DNA from: Euryarchaeota archaeon UBA258
Lineage (GTDB): Archaea; Thermoplasmatota; Poseidoniia; Poseidoniales; Poseidoniaceae
Assembly: GCA_002502605.1 (NCBI GenBank)
Contig: DAPR01000032.1
Span: 13,305-26,758 of the forward strand
Direction: 5' to 3'
DNA: 13,454 nucleotides
Below the pieces are notes generated by a model. That model was not told the origin of the DNA and did not search any database. It was given only the letters and a program-made list of their open reading frames with translations. A program made the translations under genes and the position numbers. Below are positions 6,211 to 12,495 of this stretch, in pieces (position 1 is the stretch's first letter; every line of letters starts with the position of its first letter).

Positions 6211-8739
6211 ATGCCATCGGCCCGCCTCCCCATCTTATTGGTTAGTTTGCTCCTGCTTTCCGTTGTGCCATTAACGGAAGGAAACTCTACCGGAAAGTAC
6301 AACCAGAGCGCTGGCTGTTCATGCCATTCGACCAGCGGCACAACCGCTGCAACCGTTAGCATCAGCGGGTTGTCAAGCAGTTACACTCCTTCAACAACAT
6401 ACACGCTAACGATTTCTGTGACGGGAGGCGTTACTGGTTCAAATGGCGGTTTTAGTCTTGACATCAACAAAGGATCGCTTTCAAGCGGCGTCGGATTCGC
6501 AGTCAACGTCGATAGCGCCGGAACAAGCGCCACACATTCAATCACGGGCAGCAATCAACGCTCTTGGAGCGTGGATTGGACCGCCCCGGTATCAGGCTCC
6601 GGCCAAGCGACCATCAATGTCGCCGGTCTAACTGCAAACGGAAACGGACAGAATGGCGGTGACCGTTGGGCAACTGCAGTCTATACGCTGCCTGAAGCCG
6701 GCGCTGCACCGAACACCCCTCCGACAGCAACCAATGTGCTGCTTGGGCCAACCGGAGCCGTGACGACTTCCACATTGACTCTTTCATACACGTACAGCGA
6801 TGCAGAAAATGACCCCGAATCTGGGACCACCATTGAATGGTTTAGAGATGGCGTGCAACTTTCACTTACCGGCACAACTGCAAGTCCATCATTAACCAGC
6901 AAACACCAGGAGTGGTACGCTGTGATCACACCTTCAGACGGAGACGATGCAGGAACAAACGTCACGAGCAACATCCTCACAATCGCTAATTCAATTCCAA
7001 CAGTGGACGCCCCATCCATTCTCCCGGCCACCCCAGAAACCGATGACGAATTGACGTTCACTGCTAGCGGAAGCGATGCTGACCAAGACACACTCTCCTA
7101 CGAGACCCGGTGGATGCTCGAAGGCGTCGTGATTTCAGAATTGGACAACAGTCAGAGCGTCCCTTCTTACGCCACACGAAGTGGAGAAAATTGGTCGATG
7201 GACACGCGAGTCAACGATGGTGAGGCAAATTCATCTTGGCAGACATCTCAAACTGTGCAAATCGGAGGTACAATAGAAAACACAGCACCATCGGTGCCTT
7301 CCGTCGTGATCGCTCCAGAAAATCCCCTAACAGGTGATGATTTGTCCCTCAGTTACACCTATGCAGATGCTGAGAATGACGTCGAAACTCGTCATGAGGT
7401 TGAATGGTACCGCAATGGGCAACTCGATGACGTGTTCAAAGGGTCCGGAATCCCCTCCTCCTCAACAGAAAAAGGACAAATTTGGAACGCTAAAGTTCGC
7501 GTGAACGACGGTGCAGCATGGTCCACATGGGCTTCCTCGAATCAGGTCATCATTGGTAACACTGCGCCGATCACAACAACACTTGAAGTCAGTTCAACGT
7601 CCCTAACAACGCTTGAAACGACTGAAATTACCTTCGAACATTTCGACGTTGATGGCGATATGATGTCCAATTCAGAAGTGATCTGGTTCAAAGACGGCGT
7701 GCGCATTTCTTCCTTGGATGGAAGCACTACACTCTCCGCAGAATCCACTGAAAAAGGGCAAGTTTGGACGGTTCAGGTGCGGGCAGGAGATGGTTCTTCG
7801 TTGAGTGAGAACACGCTGAGTCAGGACGTGACCATCATCAACTCAGCACCTAGCCTCACCATCGAATTCAGTGAAAATCCTTCGGCCATCAACGCTCTGA
7901 ATGCAACGATTGCTACGTTTGATGTCGACGACGACGCCGTGACCACCACCACCAAATGGTATCGAAACGGGTTCCTCGAATCGTCCCTTGAAAATCAAAC
8001 GAACGTGCCAAGTGTTCTGCTGGGCCCAGGTCAAGAATGGTCGATCGAGGTGGTGGCAAATGACGGCACCCTCTCGAGCAGCCCCACATTCCACTCCATT
8101 GCAATTGTTAACCTTGCACCAATTGCGGAACTTCTTCAGGACAGCGCCCCATCTTGGATTGGAGAAAAGACGACCCTTGATGCGAGCGGATCAAATGACC
8201 TTGACGGGCGAGTTGTGTCCTACCAATGGACATGGTCAGACACGAACGGGGTCTCAGGAACAGGAACCGGCCCGTCCTACACCTTCATGCCGACCGCAGC
8301 GGCTTCTGTCAACCTCCTCGTTACTGACGACATGGGCGCAACCGCTGCTGCGACCACCCTCGTTGTGCCGGTCCAAGGGCCAACAATCTCCAACCTAGAA
8401 GCCTCTCCTTTGGGGCAAGACATCGAGTTAACATGGGCTTATGAAGGGCCAAATGCGACCTTTAACATCGAACGGAATGGGGCTGTGATCGCTACAGTTG
8501 ATTCGATGATGTATTCAGATGAACCATTGGTTGCTGGAGAAACCACCTACACCATCCGCCCGGTATTGGATGGCGTTGCGATGCAGGATGGTTCGACTGA
8601 CACGGTCTCAATTCAAGTTGAACCCGTTCTTGAACAAGTTGATTCATCCACCCCATTGAGCGCTTCATTGATCGGATTCTTGCTGTTGCTGATTGGGGTT
8701 GCAGCACTCGGCTATCTGCTCATGGATCGGAGGGATTAG
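6211..8739 (+). CDS. Secreted, anchored surface protein: CXCH (reelin/choice-of-anchor-V-like) domain plus Ig/PKD repeats
   Basis: This 842-residue protein begins with a signal peptide (basic start, hydrophobic 6-20, likely cleavage near EGNS). It then has a CSCH motif (C36, C38, H39) at the head of a beta domain of about 130 residues. That domain, with YTPSTTYTLTISVTGG, GGFSLDINKG, THSITGSNQRSW, VDWTAP and DRWATAVYTL, resembles the reelin-like/choice-of-anchor V domains that follow a CxxCH-type motif in bacterial exoproteins. Five repeats of about 93 residues begin at N168, N260, N357, N450 and N544, each with N-[TS]-x-P and a W-[YFM]-x-x-G core. A PKD-like domain follows at about 634-722 (LDASGSNDLDGRVVSYQW), then an FN3-like domain, then a membrane anchor at 819-838 ending in MDRRD. 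The repeats should form a stalk that projects the CXCH head from the membrane. The ligand is unknown. A second CXnCH protein follows immediately. Confidence 0.88.
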   Translation: MPSARLPILLVSLLLLSVVPLTEGNSTGKYNQSAGCSCHSTSGTTAATVSISGLSSSYTPSTTYTLTISVTGGVTGSNGGFSLDINKGSLSSGVGFAVNVDSAGTSATHSITGSNQRSWSVDWTAPVSGSGQATINVAGLTANGNGQNGGDRWATAVYTLPEAGAAPNTPPTATNVLLGPTGAVTTSTLTLSYTYSDAENDPESGTTIEWFRDGVQLSLTGTTASPSLTSKHQEWYAVITPSDGDDAGTNVTSNILTIANSIPTVDAPSILPATPETDDELTFTASGSDADQDTLSYETRWMLEGVVISELDNSQSVPSYATRSGENWSMDTRVNDGEANSSWQTSQTVQIGGTIENTAPSVPSVVIAPENPLTGDDLSLSYTYADAENDVETRHEVEWYRNGQLDDVFKGSGIPSSSTEKGQIWNAKVRVNDGAAWSTWASSNQVIIGNTAPITTTLEVSSTSLTTLETTEITFEHFDVDGDMMSNSEVIWFKDGVRISSLDGSTTLSAESTEKGQVWTVQVRAGDGSSLSENTLSQDVTIINSAPSLTIEFSENPSAINALNATIATFDVDDDAVTTTTKWYRNGFLESSLENQTNVPSVLLGPGQEWSIEVVANDGTLSSSPTFHSIAIVNLAPIAELLQDSAPSWIGEKTTLDASGSNDLDGRVVSYQWTWSDTNGVSGTGTGPSYTFMPTAAASVNLLVTDDMGATAAATTLVVPVQGPTISNLEASPLGQDIELTWAYEGPNATFNIERNGAVIATVDSMMYSDEPLVAGETTYTIRPVLDGVAMQDGSTDTVSIQVEPVLEQVDSSTPLSASLIGFLLLLIGVAALGYLLMDRRD
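6712..8109 (+). repeat. Five tandem Ig/PKD-like repeats of about 93 residues
   Basis: The repeat units start at 6712, 6988, 7279, 7558 and 7840; a related PKD-type unit follows at 8110. Spacing is 90-97 codons. Each opens with N-[TS]-x-P and has a central W-[YF]-[RK]-[DN]-G or similar turn plus a late NDG or GDG element. Units 3 and 4 are closest, sharing STEKGQ-[IV]-W. The DNA has diverged, so these are old domain duplications. Confidence 0.75.
8729..8734 (+). promoter_or_regulatory. Strong Shine-Dalgarno-like site without a standard start codon at the right distance
   Basis: GGAGGG lies inside the end of the upstream gene. The only in-frame candidate start at normal spacing is CTG at 8741, 6 bases downstream. 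The nearest ATG (8765) is 30 bases away. This site therefore bears on the start of the next gene. Confidence 0.45.
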
Positions 8740-8764
8740 ACTGGCACATCGACGCATTAAGGTC

Positions 8765-9856
8765 ATGCTAGCATTGGTCTTGCTCATTGCTTCAACCACC
8801 ATTGGAGCAGCTGAACCGGGTGGAAATGGCGACGGCCTTCGTGACATGCAATGTGGCGGCGCTTGCCATGGCGATGCGAGTCAAAACGGGTCAAGTTCTC
8901 TCTCATTGTCGATTCAATACGCAAGCCAAGTTTGGGTTGGTCAACCAACCGAGGTCACCGTTGTCGTCTCTGGGTTAGGCGAGGTTCACGACCACGAACT
9001 GCTTGGTGTCTTTCTTCTTTCAAGCACCAACGCCAATGGAGATACACCGTTGAGTGACGGTTGGGAGATTCTTTCAGACGGGCATGGTGGCACCGGCAAT
9101 TATGTCGAACTGACCTCGATTGCAGGAAGCGACTCCATCGAACACACATGGGTCTTGAGGACGGAAGATCTTGGCTCAAAGACCATGTTTGCATCCATCC
9201 ATCATGGCGATTCGGCAGGCCCTTCACAAGGTCAGCCGTTCTTTGGCATTTCAGAGGGCTACGAAGTCGAAGTCTCCCCATTGCCAGAAAACGCCCCTCG
9301 CTTGTCAGCAGCTTTTGATCCGGTCAGCACCCGAGAGGTCGGTGTAGCAATTCAGGTTTCAATCCAAACTGAACACACCCAAACTGTCAACGTTGAGTGG
9401 CGGGCTGAAGACGGGGCATTGATGGGGGCCACAGTGAACACAACTGGAGAGAATGAGTGGGCATTCACGCTCCCAGCCTCTCTGAAACCTTCCAGCGTTC
9501 AATGGCGCGCCACCCTGATTGGTGAAGGGCCTGAACAAACAACGCCTTGGTTCACGATGGTTGCTCAAACTGCCCCAGAACAAGCAGACAGCGGGCCAAT
9601 TTACCTCCAAGGCCTTGCCATGGCATTGTTGCTGTTTGGCGCCGTTATCGCGCTCCAGAAACCCCAACGCCGTGAGGAGGACACCACCAAGGTGTACGAC
9701 AACACCACACACATCGAATCAACTCAATCCACGGATCAAGAAGAGGCTCCAGCTCCGCTACCGGAAGGTGGTTTGCCTCCAGGTTGGACGGATGAGCAAT
9801 GGGCATGGTATGGCCACGAATACTTAGCCGGAACCTACGGGGGCGACCAACAATGA
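8765..9856 (+). CDS. Secreted, anchored protein with CX3CH motif and C-terminal Trp/Tyr motif
   Basis: From the ATG at 8765 the product has 363 residues. A hydrophobic signal segment (MLALVLLIASTTIGAA) is followed by C30-G-G-A-C34-H35, a CX3CH motif that could attach haem c or bind a metal. A beta-rich domain runs to about 190, similar in layout to the head domain of the preceding protein. A second beta domain (about 195-270) is Ig-like. A membrane helix lies at about 280-300. The cytoplasmic tail is polar and acidic and ends in LPPGWTDEQWAWYGHEYL (337-354). The start is uncertain: a CTG at 8741, behind GGAGGG, would add MAHRRIK and give the signal peptide its missing basic N-region; a TTG at 8693 would overlap the upstream gene by 47 bases. 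The stop overlaps the next start (ATGA), so co-translation with the DUF2231-like protein is likely. A redox or metal-relay role is an inference. Confidence 0.85.
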   Translation: MLALVLLIASTTIGAAEPGGNGDGLRDMQCGGACHGDASQNGSSSLSLSIQYASQVWVGQPTEVTVVVSGLGEVHDHELLGVFLLSSTNANGDTPLSDGWEILSDGHGGTGNYVELTSIAGSDSIEHTWVLRTEDLGSKTMFASIHHGDSAGPSQGQPFFGISEGYEVEVSPLPENAPRLSAAFDPVSTREVGVAIQVSIQTEHTQTVNVEWRAEDGALMGATVNTTGENEWAFTLPASLKPSSVQWRATLIGEGPEQTTPWFTMVAQTAPEQADSGPIYLQGLAMALLLFGAVIALQKPQRREEDTTKVYDNTTHIESTQSTDQEEAPAPLPEGGLPPGWTDEQWAWYGHEYLAGTYGGDQQ

Positions 9857-10410
9857 TCTCTTCCAACACATTCCATGTCGTGAGCACGGAACTGGTGGTC
9901 GGAGGCTTTGCGCTTGCGGGTCTTGCCTTTCTGTTCTGCATGATAGCTCCAATGCTTCCTTCGACGTTTAGTGACCGCCAAGGGGCTGGCGATGCAGTGG
10001 CCCACACTGCGCTGATGTTCGGCCTTGTCGCAACTCCATTTGCTATTCTAAGCGGCCTTTCATCGGCCCCAGGAGAAGCACTGAACAGCGCACTTCTGGC
10101 CAACAAAATGCTCTTGTCGCTCAGCGGAGGCGGGTTGGCCTTGGGCGTTCTCGTGGCTCGCTGGCGCAATGGCGGCGGTGTATGGGATTCAACACGAACA
10201 CGGCTCATCCAAGGATTCGCTGGTGCGGGTGCAACCGCATGCATGTTGCTCACGGCATCATTAGGTGGAAAATTCTCTCGGGGCGAATCCCTGCTGGATT
10301 GGCTTCACTTACCCTACAACGAGGTGCTGCTGATGCCCACATTTCTGAGCATTGCTTTGCTGCTCATTGGTTGTGCGTGTGCGGCTGTTGGTTTCCGCTC
10401 CACATCTTAA
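9853..10410 (+). CDS. Polytopic membrane protein, DUF2231-like
   Basis: This protein of about 185 residues has five hydrophobic segments, at about 14-34, 49-70, 80-102, 118-137 and 157-179. The order AHTALMFGLVATPFAILSGL, then ALLANKMLLSLSGGGLALGVLVARW, then CMLLTASLGGKF resembles the DUF2231 (COG4244) membrane family, in particular the conserved GG after the last core helix. From memory, that family often occurs beside or fused to c-type cytochrome domains. H51, in helix 2, is a possible cofactor ligand, but a second clear transmembrane His is missing, so a b-type cytochrome is not established. The start at 9853 is preferred because it overlaps the upstream stop (ATGA); an in-frame ATG at 9799 would lie inside the upstream gene. 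Its stop overlaps the stop of the convergent PAC2 gene. It may be the membrane partner of the CX3CH protein. Confidence 0.78.
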   Translation: MISSNTFHVVSTELVVGGFALAGLAFLFCMIAPMLPSTFSDRQGAGDAVAHTALMFGLVATPFAILSGLSSAPGEALNSALLANKMLLSLSGGGLALGVLVARWRNGGGVWDSTRTRLIQGFAGAGATACMLLTASLGGKFSRGESLLDWLHLPYNEVLLMPTFLSIALLLIGCACAAVGFRSTS

Positions 10411-11189
10411 CCGTACATCGAGTTGTCTTGAGTTGATTCGGGAAGAGTGGCTCCGTCCATCATCGACTTGATCTGGGCTTCGAGGAATTCAGCCTCTTCA
10501 ATCAATGGCGCATGAGGCAAATCGATGGCAGGCAGGTATGCATTGAGGTGCTCGATTAAGGTTGCAGCAGCACGTGCATCAGGGAATCGAGGGTCCGCTT
10601 CGACCATGATTGACATCAGGTCAAGCCCTCGTCGCCTTGCTTCGCTCAGGATTGCTGCATTGATGCCCTTGATGACGCCTTGATTGAGCAATGGAATGCC
10701 GAGTTCTTTCAACATCTCACGGACCTTCTGATTGGCACCAATCCCCACGACATCGACGCCTTCTGTGTCTTCGTATTCGACGGTTGGCTCTGAGCCGTTG
10801 AGGCTGCCTTTCATGCCTTCTTTTGCAAACGCATCAATAACCACGCCGGCAACAATGTTGTTTTCTTTGGACCATTCAAACATGGCCCACACGATGTCAT
10901 TGATGAGAGGTTCAGGAATGACAAGTTCGCTCATCAGCAGAATGACTTGATCGCATCCTTCAATGGTGCATTGTGGTTTTCCCGCATAGGCTCGAATCAC
11001 TGGAAGTGGTTCACCTTCGTTGACGAGGGTGATGACCGGAAGGCGGTTGTCGACAACTGCTCCAACAAACTCAAGTTCCAAATGGTCAATCAAGAAATGT
11101 GCTACAACGCTCGACACCATGCCGATGCTTGGAAAACATGCCACGACGAGGGCATTTTCCGTGTTGACATCTTTCGTAATCCGAACCAT
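10407..11189 (-). CDS. PAC2-family protein, probable proteasome assembly chaperone with C-terminal HbYX-type tail
   Basis: The product has 260 residues from the chosen ATG. It carries the PAC2 fold signature: a first strand and glycine loop (ALVVACFPSIGMVSSVVAHFLIDHL), then FVGAVVDNRLPVIT, the PVIRAYAG strand, CDQVILLMSEL, VVGIGANQKVREMLKELGIPLL and the GVIKGINAAILSEARRRGLD segment. Archaeal members (PbaA/PbaB type) help build or bind the 20S proteasome alpha ring. The last residues are SMYG, so the C terminus fits hydrophobic-Tyr-any (HbYX), the tail that docks into alpha-ring pockets. This supports a proteasome role. The start at 11189 is chosen because GGAAGG lies 4 bases upstream and the PAC2 fold begins right after it. 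In-frame starts at 11201, 11267 and 11315 are possible; the last would overlap the divergent nuclease gene. Confidence 0.88.
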   Translation of the reverse strand: MVRITKDVNTENALVVACFPSIGMVSSVVAHFLIDHLELEFVGAVVDNRLPVITLVNEGEPLPVIRAYAGKPQCTIEGCDQVILLMSELVIPEPLINDIVWAMFEWSKENNIVAGVVIDAFAKEGMKGSLNGSEPTVEYEDTEGVDVVGIGANQKVREMLKELGIPLLNQGVIKGINAAILSEARRRGLDLMSIMVEADPRFPDARAAATLIEHLNAYLPAIDLPHAPLIEEAEFLEAQIKSMMDGATLPESTQDNSMYG

Positions 11190-11291
11190 TGGGCCTTCCA
11201 TGAGCGCCAGACAGCGCCCCTTCTGTATCAACACTTTGCCTCCAATGGATGGCGCCGGTGCCTTCATGTTCGTTGAGGATAAGCACAGGAT
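11190..11291. promoter_or_regulatory. Divergent intergenic region between PAC2 and nuclease genes
   Basis: These roughly 100 bases should carry promoters for both genes if the PAC2 start at 11189 is right. GAGGAT at 11275-11280 may serve as the ribosome site for the ATG at 11292. No clear TATA box is seen on either strand; TTATCC (minus strand, about 11277-11282) is the best A/T-rich element. If PAC2 starts further upstream, part of this region is coding. Confidence 0.3.
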
Positions 11292-12458
11292 ATGGCGGAA
11301 GAAGCACGACCACACATGCTGTCACCTTCGGCCTGGAATCGGTACGAAACGTGCCCCCGCATGTACTGGCTGAGCCGCCAAGGCCTCCCAAGAAAAGCCG
11401 GCATGGCTGCCTCTGTAGGAACTGCAGTTCACGCCTCGATTGAAGATCTGTTGTTGCTCGATATTACCGCAAAACCAGACGCAGAAAGCGGCTGGTTGAT
11501 CGAAGAGGGCGAACGGGTTCTCAAACGCCGTTGGGAAGAAGAAAAAGCATCCTTCATGGCGACGCCCCGGCGACCAAAATGGAAGGAAGAAAAATGGAAG
11601 GATGCAGTGCAACACCAACGAGGGGGCATCATCATGTTGCTCGATCACGTCGGCGTGAAAGGCCTTGATCACCAACGGGTGACCGCTGCATTGTGGCGAA
11701 GGGTCCAATCCACGGCAATTGCGGTCGAAGGGGAACTCAAAACGGCCGATGGCCGATTAATGGGCCGCTTAGATTTGTTGATGGCTGACCTCGATGAAAA
11801 TGGAAAACCGAACGGATGGTTGGTTGCTGATCTCAAAACTGGCCGCATACCCGATGGCGAACTCAAGGTTGACGTGAACCGTCAATTACGGATGTACAGG
11901 GACATCCTTCTCTCGAACAATCCAGACGCTCCACCCGTGCGAACAGAAGGTTGGTACACCCATGACTCCTCAAAGTGGGCCGCTGTTGGAGAAAATGTTC
12001 TGGAAGATGCGTACGCTGCTTGGCAAGCAACCGTTCCAACACCAATGCCAATGGAGCCAACCGTTGGCGACGCTTCCTGTGGCGGGTTTTGTGATTGGAA
12101 AGCGTGGTGCCCCCACTGGTGGAATTGGAGGCATGAGAATGGCACCTTGCACAAGAGTGATTTTTCAGATGCAGTTGTCCTGATTCACGAATTTGATCCC
12201 TCATCAGGTGCTGCGATTTTGGAACTTTGTGAACCTCTTAACTCCGACGGGCGCGCAGTTCCAACGGGCATTCAGCAAGCTGCTAATTTCTCCGGCAGAG
12301 GAAAAGAAGCACTGCAAGAGACGCTCGCAGCAGGCCACCAAGGAGCATTATTCCTTGGCTCCATCATGACCGCCCAGCGAGTCTGGCGCGTTGGTCATTG
12401 GTGTGATGTGTTGCCTTGGGCGCCAATGCCCGACGGCATCGAACACCACCGAACCTGA
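11292..12458 (+). CDS. RecB/Cas4-type PD-(D/E)XK nuclease with Fe-S cysteines
   Basis: The 388-residue protein has the RecB-nuclease layout: LSPSAWNRYETCPRMYW with C21, the GTAVH motif (H47), the acidic motif GRLDLL (D161), the catalytic D-x-K VADLKTG (D180, K182) and the QLRMY motif (Q198, Y202). C263, C267 and C273 (CGGFCDWKAWC) together with C21 match the one-plus-three Cys arrangement that holds a 4Fe-4S cluster in Cas4, AddB and related nucleases. A Lys/Trp/Glu-rich helical insertion (about 72-110) lies between the H and D motifs. About 110 residues after the last Cys form an extra beta-containing domain that I do not recognise. Such enzymes cut or resect DNA ends. No helicase or cas gene is adjacent, so it is a stand-alone nuclease, probably for repair. 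It is divergent from PAC2 and convergent with the exonuclease gene. Confidence 0.88.
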   Translation: MAEEARPHMLSPSAWNRYETCPRMYWLSRQGLPRKAGMAASVGTAVHASIEDLLLLDITAKPDAESGWLIEEGERVLKRRWEEEKASFMATPRRPKWKEEKWKDAVQHQRGGIIMLLDHVGVKGLDHQRVTAALWRRVQSTAIAVEGELKTADGRLMGRLDLLMADLDENGKPNGWLVADLKTGRIPDGELKVDVNRQLRMYRDILLSNNPDAPPVRTEGWYTHDSSKWAAVGENVLEDAYAAWQATVPTPMPMEPTVGDASCGGFCDWKAWCPHWWNWRHENGTLHKSDFSDAVVLIHEFDPSSGAAILELCEPLNSDGRAVPTGIQQAANFSGRGKEALQETLAAGHQGALFLGSIMTAQRVWRVGHWCDVLPWAPMPDGIEHHRT

Positions 12459-12476
12459 TGAAACGCTCAGTCATCA

Positions 12477-12492
12477 TCGAAAGTTTGTTCGA
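12477..12492. terminator. Short hairpin between convergent genes
   Basis: TCGAA-AGTTTG-TTCGA forms a 5-bp stem with a 6-base loop in the 37-base gap between two convergent stop codons. It could help end transcripts from both sides, but the stem is short and no T-run follows, so this is a weak call. Confidence 0.2.
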
Positions 12493-12495
12493 AGA

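Noticed and set aside
6316..6327. Calling the CSCH motif a c-type haem site and the protein a cytochrome
   Set aside because: The spacing is not CXXCH and there is no evident axial ligand or cytochrome fold; only the motif is reported.
6681..7091. Antisense open frame of 136 codons in the repeat-bearing exoprotein gene
   Set aside because: It lies fully opposite two Ig-like repeats whose protein-level periodicity shows that the plus strand is the coding one.
6712..8109. CRISPR or satellite array, because of the regular periodicity of about 280 bases
   Set aside because: The periodicity is at protein level, in one open frame, and the DNA copies are strongly diverged.
8693..8764. TTG at 8693 as the start of the CX3CH protein
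   Set aside because: It would overlap the upstream gene by 47 bases, has no ribosome site, and would put uncharged, Cys-containing residues ahead of the signal peptide.
9645..10253. Antisense open frame of about 200 codons opposite the DUF2231-like gene
   Set aside because: The plus strand has regular transmembrane helices and an ATGA-coupled start; the antisense product is Pro/Arg-rich without a recognisable fold.
11190..11315. Longer N terminus for the PAC2 protein (start at 11315, 11267 or 11201)
   Set aside because: The PAC2 fold begins just after 11189, where GGAAGG gives a ribosome site; the start at 11315 would overlap the divergent nuclease gene. The starts at 11201 and 11267 cannot be fully excluded.
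11292..12458. Annotation of the nuclease as Cas4
   Set aside because: No CRISPR array or cas1/cas2 gene is present, and the protein is about twice the length of Cas4 with an extra C-terminal domain.
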